This document shows, in pieces, positions 9,682-20,303 of a stretch of 38,840 nt of DNA (position 1 is the first letter of the stretch; each line of letters starts with the position of its first letter). Source of the DNA: Nitrosomonadales bacterium. GTDB taxonomy: Bacteria; Pseudomonadota; Gammaproteobacteria; Burkholderiales; Gallionellaceae. The position numbers were made by a program, and so were the translations under genes. The stretch spans positions 55,163-94,002 of the forward strand of contig JAHFQY010000004.1 of NCBI GenBank assembly GCA_023259065.1. Reading direction: 5' to 3'. The notes beneath the pieces are model-generated. The model was given only the letters and a program-made list of their open reading frames with translations. It had not been told where the DNA came from and made no database searches.

Positions 9682-11576
9682 TAAGTTGCTTGAGCCGGTG
9701 TCGCAGGTGCCGTTGGCGCTGCATCCTGGGGCGGCTTGGGTGTCTGGTTCATCGAGCTGGGCTTGGGTGGGCGCGGCGGGTTGCCGGCCATGATATCGGC
9801 GATCTGGTCTGCATCTATGGTTTCCCATTCAAGCAGCGCAGCTGTCATCGCCTCGACCTTGTCGCGATTTTCTTCCAGCAGCCTGGTTGCGAGCGCATAT
9901 TGCTCGTCCAGAATACGCCTGATCTCTGCATCCACCTTCTGCATGGTCGCTTCGGAAATATTCTTGTGCGTAGTTACCGAGCGACCGAGGAAAACCTCGC
10001 CTTCATTTTCCGCATAAACCATGGGGCCCAGCAAATCCGACATCCCGTAGCGCGTAACCATATCGCGGGCCATATCTGTGGCACGCTCGAAATCGTTGGA
10101 TGCGCCAGTCGAAATATCACCGGTAAAAAGCTCCTCTGCAACGCGGCCGCCAAACAGCATGCAGATCTTGGCCAGCATCTGGTTGCGGTACAAGCTGTAG
10201 CGGTCAATTTCCGGCAGGGACAAGGTAACGCCCAGCGCGCGTCCGCGCGGAATCACACTCACCTTGTGCACAGGATCACAACCGGGCAACAAGCTGCCTA
10301 TGATTGCGTGGCCGGATTCGTGATAGGCGGTTTTCTTTTTGTCTTCCGGTGTAATCACCATGGACTTGCGCTCGGCGCCCATGAATATTTTATCCTTGGC
10401 CGCTTCGAAATCATCCATTTCCACGAAGCGCTTGTTGCGGCGCGCAGCAAACAGCGCGGCTTCATTCACCATATTGGCCAGGTCGGCGCCGGACATGCCG
10501 GGGGTGCCGCGAGCCAGAATGTCAGCCTTGACGTCAGGCGCCATCGGCACCTTGCGCATATGCACCAGCAGAATCTGTTCGCGGCCGCGAATATCCGGCA
10601 GAGGCACCACCACCTGGCGGTCAAAACGGCCCGGGCGCAATAGTGCCGGATCCAGCACGTCGGGGCGGTTGGTGGCGGCAATCACGATCACGCCGCTGGC
10701 GCCTTCGAAACCGTCCATTTCCACCAGCAGCGCGTTCAACGTCTGCTCGCGCTCGTCGTTGCCGCCGCCCAGGCCGGCGCCACGCTGGCGGCCGACCGCG
10801 TCGATCTCGTCGATAAACACGATGCACGGTGAATGTTTCTTGGCCTGCTCGAACATGTCGCGCACGCGGGCTGCACCCACGCCGACGAACATCTCGACGA
10901 AATCGGAGCCGGAGATGGAGAAGAACGGCACCTTGGCCTCACCCGCAATGGCCTTGGCCAGCAGGGTTTTGCCGGTGCCCGGGCTGCCCACCATCAGCAC
11001 GCCGCGCGGAATGCGCCCGCCCAGGGTCTGGAATTTTGAAGGATCGCGCAAAAAATCCACCAGCTCGGAAACGTCTTCCTTGGCCTCATCACAACCGGCC
11101 ACATCGGCAAAGGTCACGCGTTCCTTGGCGTCATCCATCAGGCGCGCCTTGCTCTTGCCGAAGGAAAACGCACCGCCGCCCTTGCCGCCCTGCATCTGGC
11201 GCATGAAGAAGATCCACACGCCTATCAGCAGCAGCATGGGGAACCAGGACACGAATATGCTCATCCAGAAGGACTGCTCCTCTTCCGGCTTGGCCTCAAT
11301 CTTTACGCCATTCTTCAGCAGGTCGGACACCAGCCACAAATCGCTGGGGGCGTAAGTGGTAATGCGCTTGCCATCCGTGGTCACTGCCTTGAGGGTGCGA
11401 CCTTCTATGGTGACCTTGGCTATCTGCCCCTGCTTGACCTGGTCGAGGAACTGGGAATAATCCAGTTGCGCCTGCGCAGTCTGCTGCTGGCGCGAATTGA
11501 ACTGGTTGAAGATGGTCATCAGCACCAATGCCACAACCAGCCAGATACCTACACTTTTAAACATATTATTCATCAT
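9681..11576 (-). CDS. ftsH: ATP-dependent zinc metalloprotease FtsH
   Basis: FtsH is a hexameric inner-membrane AAA+ protease that degrades misassembled membrane proteins and regulatory proteins. The 631-residue protein has transmembrane segments at about 7-24 and 106-124 flanking a small periplasmic domain, Walker A GSPGTGKT at 197-204, Walker B IVFIDEID near 252-259, the pore motif [14 protein letters not shown], the second region of homology ([20 protein letters not shown]) and zinc motif HESGH at 419-423. The C-terminal tail is rich in Pro and Ala. The start at 11576 has AAGGAG just upstream; a second ATG follows directly. It lies between rlmE and folP, as is usual. Confidence 0.98.
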   Translation of the reverse strand: MMNNMFKSVGIWLVVALVLMTIFNQFNSRQQQTAQAQLDYSQFLDQVKQGQIAKVTIEGRTLKAVTTDGKRITTYAPSDLWLVSDLLKNGVKIEAKPEEEQSFWMSIFVSWFPMLLLIGVWIFFMRQMQGGKGGGAFSFGKSKARLMDDAKERVTFADVAGCDEAKEDVSELVDFLRDPSKFQTLGGRIPRGVLMVGSPGTGKTLLAKAIAGEAKVPFFSISGSDFVEMFVGVGAARVRDMFEQAKKHSPCIVFIDEIDAVGRQRGAGLGGGNDEREQTLNALLVEMDGFEGASGVIVIAATNRPDVLDPALLRPGRFDRQVVVPLPDIRGREQILLVHMRKVPMAPDVKADILARGTPGMSGADLANMVNEAALFAARRNKRFVEMDDFEAAKDKIFMGAERKSMVITPEDKKKTAYHESGHAIIGSLLPGCDPVHKVSVIPRGRALGVTLSLPEIDRYSLYRNQMLAKICMLFGGRVAEELFTGDISTGASNDFERATDMARDMVTRYGMSDLLGPMVYAENEGEVFLGRSVTTHKNISEATMQKVDAEIRRILDEQYALATRLLEENRDKVEAMTAALLEWETIDADQIADIMAGNPPRPPKPSSMNQTPKPPQDAAPTAPATPAQAT

Positions 11577-11641
11577 TGCTCCTTGTGAGCCTTAAAACCG
11601 TTAAGCATTAAACACCGTGCCGCCTGATTACTCAAGCTTGA

Positions 11642-12262
11642 CTATTCGCGCTTTTCCAGGCCCAGCAGATACACCTCGCTGCTGCGATCACGCGATGCCT
11701 TGGGCTTGCGACTGACCACGCGCGCGAAATGATTGCGCATGGTCTTCATATATTCTTCAAAACCAGTACCCTGAAACACTTTCACCAGGAACGCCCCGCC
11801 CGGTTTCAGGTGTTGCGCCGCAAACTCAAGCGCCAGCTCGGCCAGATACATGGCACGAGCCTGATCGGAGATATCAACACCGCTTATGTTGGGCGCCATG
11901 TCGGAAATTACAAGGCCTATCTGCTGCCCCTTCAGGGTTGCTTCCAGCTGCGCCAGCACACTGTCTTCGCGAAAATCACCCTGAATGAACTCGACCCGCG
12001 CTAACGGCTGCAAGGGCAACAGATCCAGCGCAATCACGCGCCCACCCTGCCCGACCTTGCTCGCCGCCACTTGCGACCAGCCCCCGGGGGTGGCCCCCAG
12101 ATCGACCACCACCATGCCTGGCTTGAGCAAATGGTCGCGCTCGTCTATCTCCATCAGCTTGTAAGCGGCACGCGAACGATAGCCCTCCTTCTGCGCCAAC
12201 TGCACAAAAGGGTCGTTTACATGCTCTTTCATCCACTGTTTGCTGGTTTTGGAGGGCTTCAT
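11642..12262 (-). CDS. rlmE: 23S rRNA (uridine-2552 2'-O) methyltransferase
   Basis: RlmE (FtsJ/RrmJ) methylates U2552 in the A loop of 23S rRNA at a late stage of large-subunit assembly. The 206-residue protein matches the E. coli enzyme in length. It has the SAM-binding motif [15 protein letters not shown] near residue 52, the catalytic Lys in the N-terminal [12 protein letters not shown] stretch, the SDMAPNISG loop holding the catalytic Asp, and [14 protein letters not shown] with the second Lys. It stands 65 bases upstream of ftsH on the same strand and is divergent from yhbY over a 34-base gap. Confidence 0.97.
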   Translation of the reverse strand: MKPSKTSKQWMKEHVNDPFVQLAQKEGYRSRAAYKLMEIDERDHLLKPGMVVVDLGATPGGWSQVAASKVGQGGRVIALDLLPLQPLARVEFIQGDFREDSVLAQLEATLKGQQIGLVISDMAPNISGVDISDQARAMYLAELALEFAAQHLKPGGAFLVKVFQGTGFEEYMKTMRNHFARVVSRKPKASRDRSSEVYLLGLEKRE

Positions 12263-12296
12263 CGATTAGAATGCGGCACTATATCTGGAGTACATC

Positions 12297-12638
12297 ATGT
12301 TAACGCTTTCTGTTTCCCAACGCCGTGACCTCAAGGCACGCGCGCATCCGCTGAACCCCACCGTAATGATAGGCTCAGCCGGGCTGACACCCTCCGTACT
12401 GGCCGAGATTGCCCGCAGCCTGAAAAGCCACGAGCTGATAAAAATCCGCGTCATGAGCGACGATCGTGAAGCGCGCGCCGCCATGCTGGAAGAAATCTGC
12501 ACCCAGCTGGACGCCGGCGCCGTGCAACACATCGGCAAGATCCTGGTGGTATACCAGCCGCAGGAAACCCCGCTGGTCAGCATGCCCAAGCGCAAAAAAG
12601 GCAAGCCGCTGACCAAGAAGCAACTGGGTAACCGTTAA
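12297..12638 (+). CDS. yhbY: YhbY family (CRM domain) ribosome-associated RNA-binding protein
   Basis: The 113-residue protein is one CRM domain, with RAHPLNPTVMIGSAGLTPSV and the helix ending KSHELIKIRV. In E. coli YhbY associates with pre-50S particles. A short basic tail (KRKKGKPLTKKQLGNR) extends past the domain. The ATG at 12297 has a GGAG about eight bases upstream. It is divergent from rlmE, the usual partner, which also acts on the 50S subunit. Its TAA stop is shared with the left end of a large inverted repeat. Confidence 0.92.
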   Translation: MLTLSVSQRRDLKARAHPLNPTVMIGSAGLTPSVLAEIARSLKSHELIKIRVMSDDREARAAMLEEICTQLDAGAVQHIGKILVVYQPQETPLVSMPKRKKGKPLTKKQLGNR

Positions 12639-12716
12639 CCCCTCCCAGCCTCCCCTTGACAGGGGAGGAGCAGTGCGGTGGTCTCCTCCCCTGTCAAGGG
12701 GAGGGCGGGAAGGGTT
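12637..12716. repeat. 80-bp inverted repeat filling the yhbY-greA gap; probable bidirectional terminator
   Basis: Arms 12637-12670 and 12683-12716 (34 bases each) are reverse complements at 31 of 34 positions. Each arm also contains its own small hairpin, CCTCCCC and GGGGAGG around TTGACA, so the DNA can fold as one long stem or as two short ones. The left end lies inside the yhbY stop and the right end touches the greA stop, so the element is the whole spacer between these convergent genes. A terminator role is inferred from the convergent setting; there is no long T-run. It resembles dispersed CCTCCCC/GGGGAGG elements I recall in other genomes. Confidence 0.85.
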
Positions 12717-13192
12717 CAGATGTATTGAACGTTGACGATTTCGTACTCGCGTATACCACCCGGCGCCTGCACTTCCGCCACATCCCCACTGCTTTTGCCT
12801 ATCAGGGCGCGCGCTATCGGCGAGCTGATGGAAATCTTGCGCTGCTTGATATCCGCTTCGTCATCGCCCACGATCTGGTAAACCATCACGTCGCCGGTAT
12901 TCGAATCTTCCAGCTCAACGGTCGCGCCAAACACGCAGCGTCCATCGGCGTTGATGGTTCTGGGATCGATCACCTGCGCGCTACCCAGCTTGCTTTCCAG
13001 CTCGATAATGCGGCCCTCGATAAATCCCTGGCGCTCTTTCGCCGCCTCGTACTCTGCGTTTTCCGAAAGATCGCCCTGCGCGCGCGCCTCGGCAATGGCG
13101 TTGATCACCCAGGGGCGATCAACCGTTTTCAGGTGGTGCAACTCGCTGCGCAATAACTCTGCGCCTACCACGGTCAAGGGTACCTTGCTCAT
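12716..13192 (-). CDS. greA: transcription elongation factor GreA
   Basis: GreA rescues backtracked RNA polymerase by stimulating cleavage of the nascent transcript. The 158-residue protein has the normal length. It has an N-terminal coiled coil with the tip pair in [16 protein letters not shown] (Asp and Glu at the tip) and a C-terminal FKBP-like domain ending [19 protein letters not shown]. It begins 20 bases after the carB stop on the same strand, and carA-carB-greA is a common proteobacterial order, so it is probably cotranscribed with carAB. Its end is bounded by the large inverted repeat shared with yhbY. Confidence 0.97.
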   Translation of the reverse strand: MSKVPLTVVGAELLRSELHHLKTVDRPWVINAIAEARAQGDLSENAEYEAAKERQGFIEGRIIELESKLGSAQVIDPRTINADGRCVFGATVELEDSNTGDVMVYQIVGDDEADIKQRKISISSPIARALIGKSSGDVAEVQAPGGIREYEIVNVQYI

Positions 13193-13212
13193 ACTGTGTT
13201 TCCTTCGGTTTC

Positions 13213-16434
<3,222 letters not shown>

Positions 16435-16444
16435 TTTCTTTGGA

Positions 16445-16522
16445 AGTGAAAAGTGAAAAGTGAAAAGTGAAACGTAAGGGCAGCGCACCGCCTACATTTC
16501 ACATTCACATTTCACATTTCAC
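16445..16522. repeat. heptamer repeats (AGTGAAA / TTTCACA) filling the carA-carB gap
   Basis: Four perfect tandem copies of AGTGAAA occupy 16445-16472. After a 25-base core, the other end (about 16495-16522) carries four units of ACATTTC type in the opposite sense, one of them short by one base. The two sides form an imperfect inverted repeat. The right end runs through the carA stop codon (16519-16521), so the carA TGA is part of a GTGAAAT unit. The left end stops ten bases before the carB start. It occupies the region where the carB ribosome site would be, and no good Shine-Dalgarno is visible. Confidence 0.85.
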
Positions 16523-17661
16523 CGCTTCTTCTCCATCAAGCCGATAAATCGGTCGAATAAATAATCCACGTCCTGCGGTCCCGGGCTCGCTTCAGGGTGG
16601 CCCTGGAAGCAGAACGCCGGCTTGTCGGTCAGCTCGAAGCCCTGCAGCGTGCCGTCGAACAGCGACACATGGGTCACGCGCGCATTTTTTGGCAGCGACT
16701 TGGCATCCACCGCGAAACCGTGATTCTGGCTGGTGATCATCACGCGCTTGCTCTGCATGTCCTGCACCGGATGGTTGGCGCCGCGATGGCCGAATTTCAT
16801 CTTCAGCGTCTTGGCGCCTGTAGCCAGCCCCAGGATCTGGTGGCCGAGGCAAATGCCGAACAGCGGCGTGCCGTCCTTGAGGAATTGCTGCGTCGCGGCA
16901 ATCGCGTAATCACATGGCTCCGGATCGCCGGGGCCATTGGACAGGAACACGCCGTCGGGATTGAGCTTCTTCACCTCTGCCGCGCTGGTCTTGGCCGGCA
17001 CCACGGTCACCTTGCAGCCGCGCTCGGCCAGCTTGCGCAGGATATTGCGCTTCACGCCGAAGTCGTAGGCCACCACATGCAAGGACTTAGGACTGAGTGC
17101 TGAGGATTCCAGTTCGCTGTAGCCGCTGCCGAGTTTCCATTCCTGCTGCGTCCATTCGTACGGCTGGTCGCAAGTCACGGCCTGTGCCAGGTCCATGCCG
17201 GCCAAGCCGGCGAAGCCGCGCGCTGCAGCCAGCGCCGCGGCCTCGTCCGTGCCGCTGGCGATGCAGCCGCTCTGCGCGCCTTTTTCGCGCAGGATGCGCG
17301 TGAGTTTGCGCGTATCGATTTCGGCTATGCCCACCACCTTGTTGGCCTTGAGGTAATCGGAAAGCGATTGCGTGCTGCGGAAGTTGCTCACGGTTTGCGA
17401 CAGGTCGCGTATCACCAGCCCGCTGGCAAACACCTGGCGCGATTCCACGTCCTCGGTGTTCACGCCCACGTTGCCGATGTGCGGATAAGTCAGGGTGACG
17501 ATTTGCTTGCAATAAGACGGGTCAGTGAGAATTTCCTGATAGCCGGACATGGAGGTGTTGAACACCACCTCGCCCACACTGGAGCCTTCGGCGCCTATGG
17601 AAATGCCACGAAACACCGTTCCATCGGCTAAAACTAGAATGGCAGGGTTCGTTTGTGACAC
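16519..17661 (-). CDS. carA: carbamoyl phosphate synthase small (glutaminase) subunit
   Basis: CarA hydrolyses glutamine and passes ammonia to CarB. The 380-residue protein (E. coli 382) has the N-terminal domain starting with [15 protein letters not shown] and a class I glutamine amidotransferase domain with the Cys nucleophile in [13 protein letters not shown] and the His/Glu pair in [12 protein letters not shown]. It starts with GTG at 17661, supported by GGGGAG seven bases upstream. The linker between the domains reads ESSALSPKS at about residues 185-193, and this stretch is coded by three CTCAG-type heptamers, apparently an in-frame repeat insertion. Transcription probably starts at the strong promoter at 17749-17777. 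Confidence 0.97.
   Translation of the reverse strand: MSQTNPAILVLADGTVFRGISIGAEGSSVGEVVFNTSMSGYQEILTDPSYCKQIVTLTYPHIGNVGVNTEDVESRQVFASGLVIRDLSQTVSNFRSTQSLSDYLKANKVVGIAEIDTRKLTRILREKGAQSGCIASGTDEAAALAAARGFAGLAGMDLAQAVTCDQPYEWTQQEWKLGSGYSELESSALSPKSLHVVAYDFGVKRNILRKLAERGCKVTVVPAKTSAAEVKKLNPDGVFLSNGPGDPEPCDYAIAATQQFLKDGTPLFGICLGHQILGLATGAKTLKMKFGHRGANHPVQDMQSKRVMITSQNHGFAVDAKSLPKNARVTHVSLFDGTLQGFELTDKPAFCFQGHPEASPGPQDVDYLFDRFIGLMEKKR
17084..17110 (-). repeat. CTCAG-family heptamers inside the carA coding region
   Basis: On the plus strand the bases read GACTTAG, GACTGAG, TGCTGAG, GATTCC from 17084. These are three consecutive heptamers plus a partial one, of the same family as 9626-9681. They sit in frame within carA and encode ESSALSPKS at the junction between the N-terminal domain and the glutaminase domain, just before [15 protein letters not shown], which is conserved. 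The position at a flexible linker would explain how it is tolerated. Confidence 0.7.
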
Positions 17662-17707
17662 CGGATACTCCCCAAAGCAGATATAACAGCACAGATGACA
17701 TAAAGAA

Positions 17708-17733
17708 GCGGGACGAACCTTGGTTCATCCCGC
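17708..17733 (-). promoter_or_regulatory. stem-loop in the carAB leader
   Basis: A 12-base stem with one G-U wobble (GCGGGATGAACC pairing with GGTTCGTCCCGC on the minus strand) lies about 10 bases into the predicted carAB transcript and 46 bases before the GTG start. The bases after it (TTCTTTATG) are only weakly U-rich, so it is a poor terminator by itself. It could be a leader attenuator, a transcript-stabilising hairpin, or the end of the upstream zinc-ribbon gene transcript. Confidence 0.6.
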
Positions 17734-17748
17734 CATTGATTGCTGCGA

Positions 17749-17777
17749 ATTATACCCGAATCTGCAGGGGCTATCAA
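17749..17777 (-). promoter_or_regulatory. near-consensus sigma-70 promoter for carAB(greA)
   Basis: Reading leftward, TTGATA (17772-17777) and TATAAT (17749-17754) are separated by exactly 17 bases. This is one mismatch from the full consensus. It lies about 90 bases upstream of the carA GTG, so transcription would start near 17742 and leave an 80-base leader containing the stem-loop at 17708-17733. Confidence 0.75.
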
Positions 17778-17809
17778 ATACAGGCCAGAAGGCCGGTCAG
17801 GCTTGAAAG

Positions 17810-18382
17810 CTAGTCGAGGGCCTTGCCGCACTGCTTGCAGAACTTGGCGCCCGCCTCGTTGCCGGCAGCGCAAGCCGCACATTTTTTAGCCTCGCCCGTT
17901 GCACCAAAATGATTGGCCGCTGAAGTAAAGGCCTCGGTCAGGGAAGCTGATTGCCCCAGCACCGCCATCACCACCCAGGCAGCACAAGCGAGGATGGCGG
18001 CAATGAATACCAGGTTGTAAATATTCAGCAGCGACAAGCCCAGCAATGGCTTGAGTATCAGCAATGCCACCGAGTACACCGAAGACACCACAATCAGGGT
18101 CACGATGGGCAAAATCAGGTGCTGCAGGAACGACCAGCGGCCTCCGCTCTTCTGCACCGCCATGGTGGTGTGCTGGCCGAGCATCCACAGTGCGCCAAGC
18201 GCCGTGCTATAGCCGAGGAAGCGCACCAGATGCGCGGCCGAAAGCTTGCCCGTCACCACAAAGGTTTTCTCGAACAGCTCCATGCTGCCGATGGCCGCGC
18301 CCAGTATCAGGGCGACCACGATCACGGCCACATAACGTCCGGCCAGGTTCCAGTCATCATTCATTTTTGCGTCATTGCTCAT
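17810..18382 (-). CDS. membrane protein with C-terminal zinc ribbon, function unknown
   Basis: I do not recognise a named family. From the ATG at 18382 (GGAG six bases upstream; an alternative ATG lies at 18394) the protein has about 190 residues. Four or five hydrophobic segments follow a short polar N-terminus: VAVIVVALILGAAIG, HLVRFLGYSTALGALWM, LILPIVTLIVVSSVYSVALL and LVFIAAILACAAWVVMAVL. The last 25 residues hold a compact zinc ribbon, CAACAAGNEAGAKFCKQCGK, of the kind often found at the ends of prokaryotic membrane proteins. It follows the DUF4202 gene by 21 bases and is probably cotranscribed with it. Localisation to the inner membrane is inferred. Confidence 0.75.
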   Translation of the reverse strand: MSNDAKMNDDWNLAGRYVAVIVVALILGAAIGSMELFEKTFVVTGKLSAAHLVRFLGYSTALGALWMLGQHTTMAVQKSGGRWSFLQHLILPIVTLIVVSSVYSVALLILKPLLGLSLLNIYNLVFIAAILACAAWVVMAVLGQSASLTEAFTSAANHFGATGEAKKCAACAAGNEAGAKFCKQCGKALD

Positions 18383-18403
18383 TGCATGCTCCATCCTTGA
18401 ATT

Positions 18404-19006
18404 TTAAAGGTCCAGCGCCTTCTTGATAATTGCCAGCATCTCGGGTTTGTAGTTCAGCTGCAGCGCCGCAGCATGGCCTTTTTCGGACATCTTGTTCCAG
18501 GTTTTGCGCACGATGCCGAGCAGCTTGTCTTCTTCGTAGTGGCTGTACTTGGCGACAAAATCATCCAGGTAGTATTGCAGGAACACCAGGTCAACCACGT
18601 CTTCCAGCAACTGTGTATCCGGATTCACCTTGAGCCGTTCCTTGCGCAGCAGGGCTTGCAGCTTGGCGATGATATCCTCGTCATAGCCCACTTCGCGCAT
18701 GATCGCGCCGGCAGTTTCACCGTGGAATTTGTACAGATTGGTGCGCCAGCGCTTGTAGCCCTCGCCATCCATGGGATAGGTGTTGCGCGGGCTCATCCAG
18801 CGGCAGATATGCTGGCTGCGCGCCGCCAGCTGCACCACTTCAGGCGCATCCGGCGCAAACTGTTCCAGCATGGCCGTCATGCGCTGAGCATAGAGCAGTT
18901 CCTTGGGATACGACTTGCCTTCAGACATTTCCTGATTGGGGTCTTGCGCATTGGCGGCATCGAATTTCTCGATCGCCTGCTTGAAGCGGGCAGTGTTGGC
19001 AATCAT
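18404..19006 (-). CDS. DUF4202 domain protein
   Basis: The 200-residue soluble protein matches what I remember of DUF4202: an N-terminal helix RFKQAIEKFDAANAQDPN, the stretch PKELLYAQRMTAMLEQFAP, RSQHICRWMSPRNTYPMDGE and a central YKFHGETAGAIMREVGYD. The function is not known; the conserved His residues and all-helical look suggest an HD-like fold, but this is only an impression. The ATG at 19006 is chosen because AAGGA lies eight bases upstream; in-frame starts at 19036 and 19066 lack this. It is 74 bases downstream of dapB and 21 bases upstream of the zinc-ribbon gene. Confidence 0.8.
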   Translation of the reverse strand: MIANTARFKQAIEKFDAANAQDPNQEMSEGKSYPKELLYAQRMTAMLEQFAPDAPEVVQLAARSQHICRWMSPRNTYPMDGEGYKRWRTNLYKFHGETAGAIMREVGYDEDIIAKLQALLRKERLKVNPDTQLLEDVVDLVFLQYYLDDFVAKYSHYEEDKLLGIVRKTWNKMSEKGHAAALQLNYKPEMLAIIKKALDL

Positions 19007-19038
19007 GCTATTTTCCTTGGTTATTGGGGCAGTCATGC

Positions 19039-19060
19039 CCAAGTGCGTTTGTGCACTTGG
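19039..19060 (-). terminator. possible hairpin between dapB and the DUF4202 gene
   Basis: A perfect 8-base stem, CCAAGTGC and GCACTTGG, encloses a six-base loop in the 74-base spacer after the dapB stop. There is no T-run after it in the leftward direction, so it may attenuate or stabilise the message rather than end it. Confidence 0.35.
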
Positions 19061-19080
19061 CCACATGGGGCTGAATTCGG

Positions 19081-19887
19081 CTATTTCAAGCTCAGGACAT
19101 CCTGCATGTCATACATGCCAGAAGGGTTGGATTTCAGGAAGCGTGCGGCGCGCAGCGCACCCAGCGCAAAAGTGGCGCGGCTGCTGGCCTTGTGGGTGAT
19201 CTCGATGCGCTCGCCTATGCCGGCAAACATCACGGTATGGTCGCCCACGATGTCGCCGCCGCGCACAGTGGCAAAGCCGATGGTGGAGGGATCGCGCTCG
19301 CCGGTCACGCCTTCGCGGCCATACACTGCGCACTTGGACAAATCGCGCCCCAGCGTCTTGGCGATCACCTCGCCCATGCCCAGCGCTGTGCCTGAGGGAG
19401 CATCCACCTTGTGGCGGTGATGCGCCTCGACGATCTCGATGTCATAGCCGTGCGACAGCACTTTGGAGGCCGTCTCCAGCAGCTTGAAGGTGAGGTTGAC
19501 GCCCACGCTCATATTGGGCGCAAACACCACGCCGATCTTCTGTGCAGCCACACCCAACTGTGCCTTCTGTTGCGCGTTGAAGCCGGTGGTGCCGATGACG
19601 ATGTTAACGCCCTGCTGCTGGCACACCTCCAGGTGATGCAGCGTGCCCTCGGGGCGGGTGAAGTCAATCAGCACATCCGCACCCTTCAGTGCGGCGGCCA
19701 CGTCCGCGCCGATCTTCACGCCGCAGGCCTTGCCTGCGAATTCACCGGCATCCTTGCCCAGTGCCGCATTACCCTCATGCTCCAGCGCCGCATGCAGCAC
19801 CAGGTCATCCGACTGCAACACACCTTCCAGCAGGGCCTTGCCCATACGGCCGCTACATCCGGCGATCACGATTTTGATTTTGCTCAT
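19081..19887 (-). CDS. dapB: 4-hydroxy-tetrahydrodipicolinate reductase
   Basis: DapB uses NAD(P)H to make tetrahydrodipicolinate in lysine and diaminopimelate synthesis. The start at 19887 gives [20 protein letters not shown], with the Rossmann glycine motif in place, and a 268-residue protein (E. coli 273). Other signatures are [15 protein letters not shown], the GTTGF loop, the active-site [20 protein letters not shown] with its His pair and Lys, and the C-terminal [15 protein letters not shown]. An ATG six bases earlier (19893) is possible; the longer in-frame extension to 19959 overlaps bamE and is unlike DapB. It lies 19 bases after bamE in the nadK-recN-bamE-dapB run. Confidence 0.96.
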   Translation of the reverse strand: MSKIKIVIAGCSGRMGKALLEGVLQSDDLVLHAALEHEGNAALGKDAGEFAGKACGVKIGADVAAALKGADVLIDFTRPEGTLHHLEVCQQQGVNIVIGTTGFNAQQKAQLGVAAQKIGVVFAPNMSVGVNLTFKLLETASKVLSHGYDIEIVEAHHRHKVDAPSGTALGMGEVIAKTLGRDLSKCAVYGREGVTGERDPSTIGFATVRGGDIVGDHTVMFAGIGERIEITHKASSRATFALGALRAARFLKSNPSGMYDMQDVLSLK

Positions 19888-19906
19888 ATTCATTCCACGA
19901 GGTTGG

Positions 19907-20266
19907 TTATTGCGTGGCGCCTGCCGCAGCCTGGCCGCTTGCAGCCGGCAAGCCGTCATCTTCTATGCGCGCCACGAAATCGCCCTTGAAATACACGGTA
20001 AGACGCTGCTTCTCGACCAGCTCACCCTTCTCTTCCAGGCGATAGATGTAATCCCAGCGATTGGCGTGATACACATCCGAAACCAGTGGCGATCCCAGCG
20101 CGGTGCTGATCTGCTGACGCGACATCCCCACCCTGATGCGCTCGCGCATTTCCGGGGTAATCAGGTTGCCCTGGCGTATCTCCATCTTGTATGGCGAAAA
20201 AGACGACAGCCATGAACAGGAAGCCAGCAGGATTGAGGCTGCGATAAGGATAAGTTTGGTGCGCAT
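19907..20266 (-). CDS. bamE: outer-membrane assembly lipoprotein BamE (SmpA/OmlA)
   Basis: BamE is a small lipoprotein of the BAM complex that inserts beta-barrel proteins in the outer membrane. The 119-residue precursor has a lipoprotein signal with lipobox LASC (Cys 17), then the family pattern [48 protein letters not shown] and [20 protein letters not shown]. Length and motif order are normal. It sits between recN and dapB on the same strand, with gaps of 37 and 19 bases. In many proteobacteria bamE is beside fur or recN, so the setting fits. Confidence 0.95.
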   Translation of the reverse strand: MRTKLILIAASILLASCSWLSSFSPYKMEIRQGNLITPEMRERIRVGMSRQQISTALGSPLVSDVYHANRWDYIYRLEEKGELVEKQRLTVYFKGDFVARIEDDGLPAASGQAAAGATQ

Positions 20267-20303
20267 CAGATTTCAACTTTTACAAAACGGCAGGCATGAT
20301 ACC

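Noticed and set aside
16435-16488. 18-residue N-terminal extension of CarB
   Set aside because: It would translate the heptamer repeat; the 16434 start gives the exact usual length and N-terminus.
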